The translations under genes were made by a program, and so were the position numbers. A stretch of DNA of 64,000 bases from Phoronis australis (taxonomy: Eukaryota; Phoronida; Phoronidae), in assembly GCA_002633005.1 (NCBI GenBank), contig NMRA01000163.1, positions 710,884 to 774,883 on the forward strand. Direction: 5' to 3'. The notes below the pieces were generated by a model. The model saw nothing but the letters and a program-made list of their open reading frames with translations. It did no database searches and had not been told where the DNA came from. The stretch's first letter is position 1, and each line of letters opens with the position of its first letter. Below are positions 12,601 to 23,300 of this stretch, piece by piece.

Positions 12601-15600
12601 TTTCCGCGGAATATTCCAAGCCTTGATGGTACACAAGTGAAGACTGAGAAAAACTTTATTTAATGCGACTTGACCTTTACAAAAAAGAAAACGTAAATTT
12701 CACTTGTCTGTCATATTGTATTTTATCAGATTTTATCGGTAACAAGTGGAAATAACAGCCATGAAGCTTGGTTGTGAGAGCGGGAATGTGACTTCCCTTG
12801 GCTAAGTTTCCAATTCTGGTGTTCAAACTAGAAAGAACAAGTTGGTTAACTCAAAGCAAAACTTCTTTCACGACAAATATTTTTGCAAAGCTGGACTTTT
12901 AGTGGGAATAACTTCTATCCGGCACTAAGCACTCTTTCATCATTTGGCACAAAGCATATTCTATTGTCGCCACTGTATATAACAGGAAACGGCTATTGAG
13001 AGATCACCTGCCATTGAAAATGAGTAGATCGATTTTTGATGGACTCGTTTGTCCTTTCAAACTCAAAGAGTAACAGTATTTTGACCGTTTTACACGCTGA
13101 TGTCCTGGATGATAGCTTTGGGGTGGAATTCACTTTCTACCACGATAAATTGTAATGAAAAGGTTTGCACGATATTTTGTACCTAACCTATAAATAATTC
13201 AGCAGTTTGGGGAGAGAGTTGGCGGAGGAATTGTCCTTTGATGATTGAACAAACACTTACCGCTGTCTTGTTTGCTTCTGAAGGCACTTCTTTTCCATCT
13301 GTAAAATGAATTGGAAATTATTGCATAATATCTACTACAAAGTGTTAGCCTGCCCTGAGATATAAGGGATCTGAGTAGTATGCAATTTGGTGAGTCCGAC
13401 ATGCAAGTTGTCAAAGCGACCTCAGATTGTGTGTGGCGAACTTGGAAAATCACAAGTCGCCACTAAGAGTATCAAAGTCAGACAATAATTCCCCCTTAAA
13501 TTTGTTTCAAAGTTTGTGTCGACTTCTGAATCCAAATTTGAATTTACTATTGCATAATCTTAAATTCATTGCCTTTGATTCAAACTTGTTTCGAAGTTCG
13601 TGAAATCATGCAGTGAATTTGCCATCACGATCACGGCAGTTAGCACACATCAATCACGTACTTAAATTACAACCGGAAGTAAAGACGGAAGTCAGAATTG
13701 CTCGGCAAAAATCGGGCAAGATCGGGGAAATACGCACCACAAGTGTATGCAATTGTCTGCATTCAACTTTTGTTAATTAGCGGGAGCAAAGGAGTTAGAG
13801 AATGAATACATGCACATATATATGCATTCGAGGGGACAAATTGGATAGGTACGCCTAAGTGAGAAAGGGGCATTTTACAACCGTACGACTCCTTTTTTAT
13901 TTTATTTTTTTAGTCAACGATTCCTATGCTGGATTGGCAACCACAGAATTTATTTGGTGAGCTAGGATTTTCAGTTTTGGCGACCTCAGACTTTGTTTGG
14001 CAACATGGTATTTTTGCCAGGTTGCCAATAATGGGACTTGGCCTAAAGCTAACCATCCAGCTATAACAAACATCATAATGCTATTTTGATTGTGAAGCCA
14101 ACTTAGGAGCTTCAAGCAGTATATTCTGGACAGGCTATTATCCATGATCTGAATCTAGGCCTTTGTCCAAGTCTCCATGTGTGGGTTATACAGCATGCTA
14201 ATAACATCTGGTCGGTAAAGCGGAACTAATTTAATCAGCTGATCTGAATTACAGCTATCTCCCACAAAATGTGGCCGATTTATGTGAGGACAAAACACTT
14301 TTTAATTACTAAATTTCTATGAGAAATTCAAATGTAGGCTCTGTTTCCGACACACAAAGGGCAAAAAATGAAATCAACTGCCTTCATTCTTCAGGCAACT
14401 CTTATTTTAAGGCTGTCTTGCAGTAATCGCGCAGAATGAGCGATTTTCTGACCATCCAGAGTTGTCCACCTGCCAACTCCGGACAGTCCATCACCACAGT
14501 GCAATATTATGGGCTGATCTAGACATAATTCTCTGTATGGCGGCATGGCCAATGATTTCTGACAATTCATCTACTAATTATTAGCACACAGGATTACTTA
14601 AAAGTACATCATTTGACTATAGTAACTTAGTATGTTCTCCAGGTCTTAAGTTCCTGGTCTAAAAACATTACAAATGACGAAAACACATAAATTATAAAAT
14701 TCATATGTGTGCAACTATCAGAAATACTATTCTGCATTCATGATCATTTTAAAATTATGGAATAGTGTTTTCTACCATATTTGACAAATGCTGACCTGGA
14801 AGATCTATAGATAATTTTCCTGCTGATATCTGAATCTTGGTTTCAACATCACTTTGCACTTAACAGTATAATTCAGGGGTATTCCGGGACTGCGCCTTTG
14901 CGCCATTACCGCATGAAAAAATAAAAAGGCACAAGTACATCCAAGGTGTTCAAAATGGGGTTCCCAATATTCCAGGGCGCCCATGATTCTGACGCGTAAC
15001 CACTCCCACCCCCAGCAATCCCCCCAGAAACACACATTTTTTACAAAAAATGCATAGACCAAGGTTTTTACATTTAAGTTTACAAAACAGCCTTCTGTAG
15101 TGAGCATTTTTACTAAAAAACACTGTAGACCAAGACTTACAATGCTATCAACCAAGTGTGAGCATAGCAATATTGTATACAGTATATACTTTGTATATAC
15201 ATCGTATATTTCTTCCTGCTTTGAAAAAACAGCCCAACTGTGAGCCTTCAGAGGCTTCCAAGTATTTGATCATTACAATGTGTGAGTCCAAACTTAAAAG
15301 GTTCCTATTGACAGTGGTGGTCCAAATGATACATTGGGCGTCCTTTCCAGGGCCTCCACATTAGTGCTAGGGCATCCCTTTGGACACCTAGAACGTACGC
15401 TGCATAAAGGTCTGAGTACATCACAGCAGTGCGTCCCTCAGGAGCATCTTTTAAAACGCAACACTCTTCCAAAAATGCAAGATTCTATAGACAACTTCGT
15501 CAGATAAACATGACTCTGTTCTTATTTTGATTGCCCTTCGAGCTTCTGTGTCATATGTTACCATTCAAATTACACAGCTGGGCACAATTTTTGAAAAAAG

Positions 15601-16478
15601 CACTTTTTCTCATGAGAAGCGCCCAAAGGGCACATGTTCAAACCTGATCCGGAATATCCCTAGTAATGTCATAGTATTCATCTAAGACATTCCTAAAGAG
15701 ACCGGAAACATGCTATAACAAAATCGCCTATACTTTCTAAGAAACAGCTAACCCTTAATAATTACTAACCTGAACTTACTCCCATAGCCTCCTCCTCTTC
15801 TTCGTCACCAATGTCAATCATTTCTGGGCTTTTTGTGTCAAAAATAAATGGTTTGCCAAGCATGTGGTAGTCCTTCATTGTCTGTGTAAGTCGCCTTTGC
15901 TTGCGTAACTTTTCAATATTTTCATAGTGCACTTCAGGTACCTCGTCGTCTTCAGACGAGACCGGCGTGGCTGTACTATCAGCGGGGTTGTCATAGATGC
16001 AATCAATACTAGAAATTGAAATGGCTTCCTGGTCTCTCGGTGCTATTTCATTATAGATTGGTTCAACTGCCAAACTGCTGTCATCAAAGTCAATTTTAGG
16101 GTTCTTGTTTACAACAGCATACACAGGTTGTTCAGGATATACGCCATTACTTTCACTTTCTCCAGAAACTGTTGTGGGGCTTGTTCCCAAAGCAGGACTA
16201 ACTGACGAATAACTGAAGTGGTCCATGTCACCAGTAGAGTTAGCTTGAGTTAATGATTCCATTATGTTAGCTAAATACTCCGTCACAAAATTCTCGCGTT
16301 CAATCTGTGCTTGCAATTCCTCACGCTTTGTGCGACTACAACTGAGGCAATCCTGGACCAACTCCTTGAAAACGCAATTGTTAGACTCGTCATCAGAGAC
16401 GAAGCAGGACAGATACGGTGGATCTGTCGTGGGGAACTGACGGCACCATAAGTCTTCAAATTCCTTCTTGTAATTCAT
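814..16478 (-). CDS. BCR: BCR/ABR-type RhoGEF gene, 5' seven coding exons (3' part outside window)
   Basis: The CDS is complement(join(814..866, 1697..1742, 2712..2819, 4087..4272, 4937..5053, 13261..13298, 15770..16478)), 1257 nt or 419 codons. All six junctions keep frame and have GT/AG ends. Residues 1-75 resemble the BCR N-terminal oligomerisation segment: FEDLWCRQFPTTDPP aligns with human BCR 'FAEAWKAQFPDSEPP', and a coiled coil follows around LQAQIERENFVTEYLA. Residues 76-235 are low-complexity and acidic, with Tyr motifs YAVV (120), YNEI (142), YDNP (162) and YENI (185). The DH (RhoGEF) domain starts near residue 256 (DIDKLRMRKWVVNGIL). It continues through TSQPVVSAEDIECMFFKIP to the conserved ELLHKPVVRFQRGTLVLH (402-419), where human BCR has LLYKPVDRVTRSTLVLH. 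The family activates and inactivates Rho GTPases (DH-PH, C2, RhoGAP). Those later domains must lie left of position 814. The start ATG at 16478 was chosen because homology begins there and no in-frame ATG precedes it. BCR or ABR orthology is not resolved beyond the family, but the BCR-like N-terminus favours BCR. Confidence 0.9.
1697..1742 (-). CDS. BCR: BCR exon 6: short variable DH linker
   Basis: A 46-nt exon encodes AMKLPSNNKEVYDLD plus one base. The acceptor is ATATTGCAG and the donor GATG|GTAGGC. It corresponds to the poorly conserved loop just before the LLYKPV motif in human BCR/ABR. The phase (0 in, 1 out) fits both neighbours, which is the main support. Confidence 0.78.
2712..2819 (-). 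CDS. BCR: BCR exon 5: DH domain
   Basis: A 36-codon exon in phase 0 encodes AVFSSDNVEYLKNYQKAM through ESERFREMSQ. It aligns with human '[28 protein letters not shown]' by pattern (Y-x-NY-x-AM, then CC, then F). The acceptor TTTTTTCAG and donor GTAAGA are strong. Confidence 0.93.
4087..4272 (-). CDS. BCR: BCR exon 4: DH domain
   Basis: A 62-codon exon in phase 0 runs from VRNILEKAGETSQPVV to IGNIFKEQ. TSQPVVSAEDIECMFFKIP aligns with human TSQPVLTSQQIETIFFKVP. It is flanked by TTGCAG and GTACGT. This is the most clearly conserved exon of the gene. Confidence 0.95.
4937..5053 (-). CDS. BCR: BCR exon 3: start of the DH domain
   Basis: A 39-codon exon, phase 0 at both ends, encodes AVEYASVADIDKLRMRKWVV and onward to TLKFLQE. 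The stretch 'DIDKLRMRKWV-GIL-SE--Y---L' is the first conserved helix of the BCR/ABR DH domain (ABR: DIDKLRMRRMVLQEILSSEETY). The acceptor is GTTGCAG and the donor GTATCA. Confidence 0.92.
6095..6335. mobile_element. MITE copy 1 (mariner-like TIRs)
   Basis: It begins TACGGTAAAATCTCA and ends TGAGATTTTACTGCA, imperfect terminal inverted repeats flanked by a TA-like dinucleotide. A second copy at 7033-7259 shares the ends and the internal CCATGAAAGATATGT segment. No coding capacity is visible. TA flanks with short TIRs suggest a Tc1/mariner-derived MITE. That is inference. Confidence 0.7.
7033..7259. mobile_element. MITE copy 2 (mariner-like TIRs)
   Basis: It begins TACGGTAAAATCTCACCAGT and ends AAGTGGTGACATTTTACCGTA-type sequence, so about 20 bp of TIR pair with few mismatches. 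It is the same family as the copy about 0.9 kb to the left and in the same orientation. ORFs of 61-81 codons inside and beside it are chance open frames. Confidence 0.72.
8045..9088. mobile_element. DNA transposon remnant with perfect 18-bp TIRs
   Basis: The left end TCGCCCTAATAAGCGCCC (8045-8062) and right end GGGCGCTTATTAGGGCGA (9071-9088) are perfect inverted repeats. Partial similarity continues about 10 bp outward (TAGTGTAG against TACCGTAT read inward). Secondary 'GGCGCTTA/TAAGCGCC' motifs lie just inside both ends, a layout expected for transposase binding repeats. Internal open frames (75 codons plus, 110 codons minus) are not recognisable as a transposase. The superfamily is not assigned. 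Confidence 0.78.
9089..13260. other. Remainder of BCR intron 2, no gene recognised
   Basis: This AT-rich intron sequence has two diverged direct units around 9790-9900 (TTTTGAGAA-CAGTTTGATG) and a G-rich tract near 11236. A 42-codon open frame at 12393-12521 (MNHTIPGALEITIFVPP...) is proline-rich but has no splice context or homology that I recognise. No coding exon in phase with BCR was found here. Confidence 0.6.
9598..9655. repeat. (CA)n microsatellite
   Basis: Interrupted then pure CA dinucleotide repeat inside BCR intron 2. The open frame read through it on the minus strand (VCVCVC...) is a repeat artefact. Confidence 0.97.
13261..13298 (-). CDS. BCR: BCR exon 2: 38-nt microexon
   Basis: Acceptor TTTTACAG and donor GTAAGTGTTT flank 38 nt. 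With the G carried from exon 1 it encodes DGKEVPSEANKTA and ends in phase 0, matching exon 3. It is isolated by introns of 2.5 and 8.2 kb. Both splice signals are strong and the phase fits on both sides, which is the evidence for it. Skipping it would shift the frame, because exon 1 ends in phase 1 and exon 3 starts in phase 0, unless the alternative exon 1 donor is used. Confidence 0.75.
15770..16478 (-). CDS. BCR: BCR exon 1: N-terminal coiled coil and Tyr-motif region
   Basis: Coding exon 1 has 236 codons plus 1 nt. It starts at ATG 16478-16476 and ends with the donor TTCAG|GTTAGT. A stronger-looking GTAAGT lies 10 nt earlier. It ends in phase 0, though, which would put the next exon out of frame, while the donor used here (phase 1) keeps frame into exon 2. 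The exon encodes the oligomerisation segment, a Ser/Thr-rich stretch, five tyrosines in SH2-type contexts and an acidic end (DIGDEEEEEAMG). Confidence 0.88.
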
Positions 16479-16900
16479 ATTGTTCGGATCAAATAGCACT
16501 AACAATGAAAAAATTGAAAGTCCCACCTCGTGTGATTCATTGCTGTTTACTTCCTACTTCGAAATACGAGTAGAGTTACTAGAATTTATACAAAACATTA
16601 TAGTAGTTTTTTTCCAATCCAAGTTTGTCAAAAAGTCATTAATTGATGTAAATACTGGTTTCAAGCACTACAGATAAATATATTTGTGTATTTTTTCTGT
16701 ATATATGATATAATAGATAGTTTTAGGACATTATATTTTATTTTGCTAATATAAAGACAGCTCTGTTTTGATCGCGTTCCAGCTATGACCACCAGATGTC
16801 GCACTTTGACGTACTGACCCCTGAGTAACATGATTAATGGGAACTGAAACCAATTTAACGTGCCATATGTCCCTCGTGATAGAAGAAGCGGCTATTGTCT
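16479..16900 (-). promoter_or_regulatory. Presumed BCR 5' flank
   Basis: This is the sequence immediately upstream of the BCR initiator. No TATA box in a convincing place and no CpG island are visible. A CCACCAGATGTCGC sequence at 16789-16802 resembles the CTCF core consensus with one mismatch. The transcription start is not determinable. An upstream non-coding exon is possible. Confidence 0.35.
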
Positions 16901-17213
16901 TCATTAGAAAATCGGCACATCACTATACGAGGGAAGCTGACAGTGAATGTTCTCATGCATACATGATACATGTCTAAATAAAAATAAAATTCTCAACAAG
17001 CATGAATATGGTTTTCGCGCGATTTTACAGTGAGCTTGCTGCTCTTGGAACTTGTTCATAGTTGACAAAAATATACTTTCTAGCCAGAGGTCAAAACCCT
17101 TTGACAATATTTATCTATCTCTCAAATTAAAGCATATGACACCAGTTCATTTATCACAAAATTCTTCAACAGAAATTAAAATACTACGGTATTCGCAGCA
17201 ATGACTAAATACA

Positions 17214-17870
17214 GTGGTTCGGGTTATTTATCATGTAAAATGCAATACTGAATTCGTATCTGTTGGTAAAAAAGAATGTTTACCACACTTTACTTGTGTT
17301 GTAACATGCTGGGGTTTCCACAACTGCCGTCGACTACAAATATTACAAAAACGTGCTGTTCGAAATATTACCTCACCATACTTCCTAGCTCACTGACCCC
17401 GACGTTATTTCTGTCACTAAATCTTCTTCCCTTAAACGACATTTTTCACATTTCCTGTCTAAAAATTTTCCACAAGTCTTGTAATAAGCCCTTACCCCCA
17501 TTTTTCGCACTCAGATTCTCATGATGATATCAATCTTGATTCATCCAAACGACAAACACTAATGTCCCCTCAAGATACGACTATTTTTGTGAACAGTGAA
17601 CACTTCCACCACTCAAGCCATTATTACCAATACCACTCACAAAACTCAAGAGCCTCCGCAACTTTATTTCTGAACTTATTAATTGTTATATTATTCCACA
17701 AAACACAGTGGAAAGATATCTACTCACTTCATTCACGTCATCTCCTCAGCCACAAATACTCACTTGTTACAAAACTATTCAGAAAAATGCTCAATATCAA
17801 ACTGCAGAATCTTTGCATCTCAGCATCCAAAGTCACTCAAGCTTTGAAATTTTAAAAGTAGGCTATTAGA
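17214..17870 (+). mobile_element. LINE 3' remnant (CR1/Jockey-like ORF2 tail)
   Basis: Two overlapping frames together read 'WGFHNCRRLQILQKRAVRNI' then, shifted, 'LTPTLFLSLNLLPLNDIFHI'. This is the familiar 'WG-x-L--L-LQKRAIR-I--S-YLAHT-PLF--LNLLPL-DI' segment just after the reverse transcriptase in CR1/Jockey/L2-type LINEs. A frameshift near 17390 and further stops show decay. Plus strand, between BCR and SNAP29. Confidence 0.75.
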
Positions 17871-18029
17871 GAGATGTTTCTTACCTATTACTCCTGATTC
17901 TTGTTTTCCTGCGCTGTGTAATGACTTCAATGAATCATACAATGATATATTTATGCCTGCCTAGCCAGTTTCTATTTTTTATTTTTAGTTCTTTTTTACT
18001 TTGTAATGTGTTTTTTTATAGTATAATAT

Positions 18030-18330
18030 AATGCGTAACGTATTCATTCGTTTCTTTACTTTGTTGGGCCAACTAGGTTATATCATTCTTAAGCTGTACC
18101 TTATGTTAGTTTCTCCTATTATTGCATCGGTAGTTTATATTGCATCCGCGAACCCGTTTGGCGAAGTGGGCAAAAAGTCCGCCTCAGAGAAACAAAAATT
18201 CCGAGCAAATGAGACAAAAGACAATTAAAAAGGCGACTTCTGAATGTGGTACCCCGTTTTTTTAGTCCTCTCGCTTTTTTGTCAGCAAAAGGTCCACGTC
18301 GCCAGAAATTCGAGACCTTCCCTGTTAAAG
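18030..18330. repeat. Dispersed repeat, partner inverted at 49.3 kb
   Basis: The stretch GGCGAAGTGGGCAAAAAGTC with its flanks (about 18150-18225) recurs as a reverse complement at about 49300-49385 (GACTTTTTTGCCCAATTCGCC). The 65-codon frame here is unlikely to be a gene. The rest of 17.9-19.0 kb is AT-rich and featureless. Confidence 0.6.
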
Positions 18331-19149
18331 GCTGGGTGTACGCAGGTATTTTAATCCCTAGATTTTTCCTTCTTTACATGTACACATTTTACATAGATAT
18401 ACAGTCATTTTGTTGATACTCAACACAGGTTGCTGTTTCGCTCATGTAGTGAGAGAAAGTGTTGAAACGAATACTTAGTTTATTTTTGACTAACTACAAG
18501 TGTGGATATAGGTGGCTTTCATGCAAGCGGCTCCTTTTTAGCCTTTTGAAAGTCTCCTTGCCTTGCTTTGATATTTTTAAAGTAATCGATGACTATTATA
18601 TATATAGTCTTCGGGAAACCTTAGTTAGTACTTGTTTACCTTCGACTACTACAAGTCCCACTCTTTTCACTTTAAGTTGCATGTGCTTAGCAAGTCAAGT
18701 AGGAACGACTTGTGTAGATGCATGACTAGGGCCTATAGTCGTCTAGACTTGCCGAGACCAGTCCTTCGGAAGTTTTCCTGAGTGGATCGGGGCCGCGGTG
18801 TTCTCCGAGTCGCAGTCAGCACTGACTGGGTGGTGCTTTAGCTAAGCTGATGCTTAATACTGACATATATTTTAGTGAACGGTTATCCAATTTAACAGTG
18901 TGAAAATAATTATTCGAATAAAAGTATAGAGGCCAGTGCATGCATGCCATCTGTAACAGCTGGGAGTAATAGTGATACAGAAGTGCCGGGCCGTACACGC
19001 ACGGGACAGAGAGTGCGCAGCATTTGTCTATGATACTAGCGGGCCATGCATGGTCACCGGAGAATTCAGTTAATCATAACAGCATGGTCTCCTGGGCAGC
19101 ATGACAGCACATGCTAGGCGCAGCAATATGAAAACAGTGGGGGCTCGGG

Positions 19150-19315
19150 CCCCCAGCTCCTTGCCAGTACACCTCCCGTAGACCATGGGCGGCGAAACAC
19201 TGAAAATGTGGGGATATATCCCCCACCAGTCCTCTATGTTGCGCCGCGTATTGTGTACACGCGGTCGGCATTGCCAGTGAACTTAACCTGAGTGCACCGA
19301 ATCGTAAAACTTCAT
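19150..19315 (+). repeat. Short dispersed repeat, copy 1
   Basis: ATGGGCGGCGAA, then GTGGGG-TAT-CCCCCACCAGTC, a GTGTACACG-GGTCGGC segment, and finally CTGAGTGCACCGAAT-GTAAAACTTC recur in the same order and orientation at 21617-21760. No coding capacity is recognised. The GC-rich composition contrasts with the flanks. Confidence 0.75.
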
Positions 19316-20269
19316 GACGGACCTATTCCTGCCGAAGATTCAAGCCAAAACACAATTAGTTTTGTTAACTGAAGCGCATTCTCTGCCAACACAATAGAGA
19401 ATCAGCTGGCTGGGCTGCCTCCGTAAAGAAGGCATCACCAAATTCTCCAACTGAATAGAACTTGTGACCTTCCCTTTGACCCGGATTTTCATATGGAGGA
19501 AAACCAGAAACCTCTTATATGGTAGTTACATTGCATACATTTAATCATATTTCTTTTTGGCCAAAATATGAGTACGAACTTTAAAATTTGCGCATATGTA
19601 AGCGACGGCATATTTATCGGTTTATTGTCTCCCAAGAAAAAATTCACAATATTGCAATAAGGTGACACAGTTGTAGAACAGATTATACAGGTACACAAGA
19701 CACAATAAACCGAAACATCAATCAACATGTTGTTTACATATGCGCTGATTTTAAAGTTCGTACGCATACCTTTAAGCCGAATTTAGGTCATGACAGAAAT
19801 ATAATTTTTCACCTATATATTTTTGGTTTCATATTCCAATAAAAGGTAATACATAGTTTTTTTCTGATATACATGTACAACCTATCTTAACTGTTCTTTT
19901 GCTATTTTGCCAACCAGAATACCAATTACAGTCAATTAACAACTGAATGAATAGTATTAAAAATATTCGTTTGTTCAGGCTAAAATGCAAAGATCACGAC
20001 ATTACAAGTATACAGTAAATCCGGCTCAAGCACCAACTATTTAATTTTTAATTTATTTTTTAATATTTAAAATGAGGGTAGCCTCTTCAGTGACAGGACT
20101 GCTTTCAAGGGGGCAATCGACAACACCGATAAAATAATATAACAATAATTAGATACAGGTAACAAAGCAGCAATTAAAACAGGTTGAGGATGAAATTTTG
20201 ACCAATAGAGATGAAATAAAAAGATGATACTAGATAGCGAGAGCATGTACAATAATGAAAAATGACATA

Positions 20270-20560
20270 ATTAAGGTGTAAGAATGGTTAAGTAAATAAC
20301 AGCCACGTTTTAATTTTAATATAAAGTTCGACAGTATTAATTGAATTGGACCGTTTAATTTCTGGGATAAGAGAGTTCCATATCGCAGCAGTAGCATACT
20401 AAATAAAAGATCTCTTGCCGATCTCGGATTTCATTTTTTAAAAGGAACATTACCAGTAACGGAAGAACGTGTAAAGTATATAGCTTAACTGCTACTGAAT
20501 TTATGGCCGAGATATGTTGGAGCCAAGTCAATGACACATCTATTACACGCAACAGACAGA
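20270..20560 (-). mobile_element. LINE 3' remnant
   Basis: On the minus strand, 'ATAAIWNSLIPEIKRSNSIN' followed by TVELYIKIKTWLLFT matches the 'A--WNSLP--I--S-S---FK-KLK-WL' ending of CR1/L2/RTE-type ORF2 proteins. A stop lies just upstream (SFI*YATAA), so it is decayed. The surrounding 20.6-21.5 kb shows no gene. Confidence 0.65.
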
Positions 20561-21616
20561 GATATATTTATTTCTTATTATTTTAATTTAAAACAATGTA
20601 ACATTTCAGATTGCACTAACTTATATCAACATCAGAATTATATAATAATCACCGAAAAAAGTATACAGAAAACACCAGCATGGCATGTGCAGAGTGTACA
20701 GTAAGTCTAAACATCAATGAAGTATGTACACTGTACAATAATATACTTAGCTCTTTTAATATTATAAACACTTGTTTATGTTTAGATCAATTACAAAACA
20801 AACAGCAGCAACAAGTCATTGGCCTGGTCCACAACATTAGAAATGAACCTGTGGGTCGCACCAAAAAGAAATGAGCAAAGCGTGATATAAAGATACGCCT
20901 GGCAACTGCTTCACGAAACTCAACTATTGATAATGTTTGTAAAAATACAAGAGGAATTTAAGAGCATGGCAGAACCCCTATTCAAAACAACATCAAATGG
21001 AGCTGGGAGTTGTCCCACATACACCTTAGTGCAATATATAAAAAAAACTGCAGATTCCCGTTTGAGACGTCACACCAACGATATTGTGGGACATGCAGAC
21101 AGACCTTTGTGAATACTATGTCTCCCACAACGTGCTGTGGGGACAAAAATCACGCCAACGACATTGTGAGAAAACACAGGCGGACTGCCACAAGCTTGGA
21201 CTGTAAATTTCAAAAAAATGAATGAAAAAATCACATAGCTTTCATGTACAAAGTTTAAATAACGATGTTCATACACCACTTTTCTATAGCACAGCTCAAA
21301 CTAGCACCAAGCAAACGCCAAGGCACTGGCAGTGGTATATATCGTGTCTACATTTTGAGAACCGGTTTTCTCGACTGAACAAACGATATCAAACTGGCTC
21401 TCAGAATTTTGCATGTAATATAGGACTATTGCAAGGGATACGGCAATTAACCCAATGTGACAAGAACTTTGAACTGACGTTTGTACCTGGCATTATGTCC
21501 TCGCATTATATCACTACTCAGTCTTCTTTAGCTACTTCTCTCATAAATCATTCACGTATTTTATAGTCCTTGTTTGTTCTCCATCTCGTGTTAAGTAGTT
21601 CATTGTGTCATCATCA

Positions 21617-21760
21617 ACCAATGGGCGGCGAAGCAAAATGTGGGGCTATAGCCCCCACCAGTCCCCTATGGTGCGCCCCCCAAGCAGCATCACGTATAGT
21701 GTACACGGTCGGCGCTGCCGGTGAACTTGACCTGAGTGCACCGAATAGTAAAACTTCAGT
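21617..21760 (+). repeat. Short dispersed repeat, copy 2
   Basis: Second copy of the 19150-19315 repeat, same strand, 2.4 kb away. It drives the open frames called on both strands over 21570-22223, so those should not be taken as genes. Confidence 0.75.
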
Positions 21761-22352
21761 TCGCGGGGCTATAGTATCGCTCAGAGTTACGGCACCGCCT
21801 TCACGAAGTACAAATGTAATCGATTCAAGGTCCATCGTCATTAACAAACTTGACTTTTGGAGCACTTTAAATCATTTACTGGTGTCAATTTGCTTTCATA
21901 CATGTCTTTATATAGTAAACAGTTTTAAAAAAGCGCTGAATTGGTTCAGGCGGCAGGCGTTTTCTTGTTCTTACCAAAAGTCGCGGAGTGGGCGCAGGTC
22001 TTACGTGAGTCAGCGAGGTACCGGTACAGCCAGCCACAACAAAACATGCAACTTAACAGGCATGTTCACTGACCTTTTGAAAAATGAAAATACAGTTCCA
22101 GATAGCTGTTTTTTACTTTTGATAATTAACTCGCTGGAAAGAAGATTCAGATACATGTACGTCGGTTCACCACATACACTGCCGGAAACAAATTGTAACC
22201 CTAACGGGTTATTTTCCGTTTAATAAGTAAAAATATAACTTCAAGCAATACCGGTAATTGAGTTCACCCGCCAGAGGCGCTTATCTGAAGAATTAATTTT
22301 CAAACGCCAGGTTAGTGAAAATTAGATCTGCTATACAGTACACGATGCAGCC

Positions 22353-22384
22353 ACCCCCCCCCCCCCCCNNNNCCCCCCCCCCCC
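22353..22384. repeat. Poly-C tract interrupted by four N
   Basis: A C homopolymer on both sides of NNNN (22369-22372) indicates a sequencing or assembly stall at a homopolymer. Confidence 0.95.
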
Positions 22385-22969
22385 GCCAAGCCCCATAATT
22401 TGCTGGAGCCTGGACCCGCACTGTCGCATGCAGATCGTGGGGCAGTCGCGAAAAGAAAGGCATGTAGCTAAACATGGAGAAGAGAATCAATTCCATGGAA
22501 CATTTAAGAACTACTATTGCATCACAGTTTACCTTTTGAGTAACTTGGGGGCATTGTTGTAAGGGTGACCCATTTTTGATTCATACGGGTATTTCGAAAA
22601 AGCCGACAAAATGTGCAAAGCAAAGCTTTTGCAGGCCATATTAATTAACTATTTTTTTAAATTCAAGAAAATAAATTTACTTATTTTTTCTTTTGAAGAT
22701 CGTCACTAGCTACATTTGTTTGCAGTCACCCTTGTCGAAACCAGACTGACGGGGGTGCGATTTTTTGACGAGCGTAAATAGTACATGCTCAAAGTACTTT
22801 ACATATAGTGGCGATCATAAACAAAGATTTCATCGATTTTTGGAGTTCAGCTTAACTCATAAAACCGTATTAATAGCGTCACATGATGGAATGAGCCAAA
22901 ATACTTATCGTATTTGGTCTCTTAATTGCTCTCATAAAACCGCCCTCTTAATACATGTATCAGTTCCCA

Positions 22970-23300
22970 GGTGGCGGATCTAGGATACCATAAGGGGGGC
23001 CAACACTTTGTCTCGGGCAATTGCGTAAAGCACGACTGCATGCGCGCACCCAGACCCAGCCTGAAATGAAGGAGGGCTTGGATTTCTGAGAATGTGGACC
23101 TTCTTGTTGAAATGCAACCGCACGACTAAAAAAACAAAAACAGGAGACGCTTCCTGCACCTTCAGTTATTTCAGGCGCTTCGTCTTTACCAGGGTTAATT
23201 CGTAGACTCAGTATTTCCTCACGTTCTTGCTGTCTTCCTGTTTTATTTTTTGGCGGTAGCCATGCAAGGGGGGTGGGAGGGCCCCCTGCCCCCCCCCCTA
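22970..23300 (+). repeat. GGATCTAGGATACC dispersed repeat, copy 1
   Basis: It starts GGCGGATCTAGGATACCATA followed by a G run. A GCGCACCCAG segment and a G-rich right end (GGGAGGGCCCCCTG) follow. The same ends and order occur at 46313-46615, and the middle recurs at 49110-49260. About 300-330 bp with no coding capacity, so a SINE- or MITE-sized element. TIRs were not identified. Confidence 0.7.

Noticed and set aside
15770-15780. Use of the GTAAGT donor 10 nt upstream as the end of BCR exon 1
   Set aside because: It ends in phase 0, which breaks the frame into the 38-nt exon. The GTTAGT donor fits both neighbours. It is kept as a possible alternative donor for skipping the microexon.
21040-21190. 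Two about 35-bp direct repeats (CACRCCAACGAYATTGTG) resembling a CRISPR-like spacing
   Set aside because: There are only two diverged copies in a eukaryotic sequence, so this is not a CRISPR array. It was left as a minor local duplication.
21570-22223. 217-codon plus-strand open frame
   Set aside because: It runs through the dispersed repeat copy at 21617-21760, has no recognisable domain and no splice or homology support. A complementary open frame exists on the other strand.
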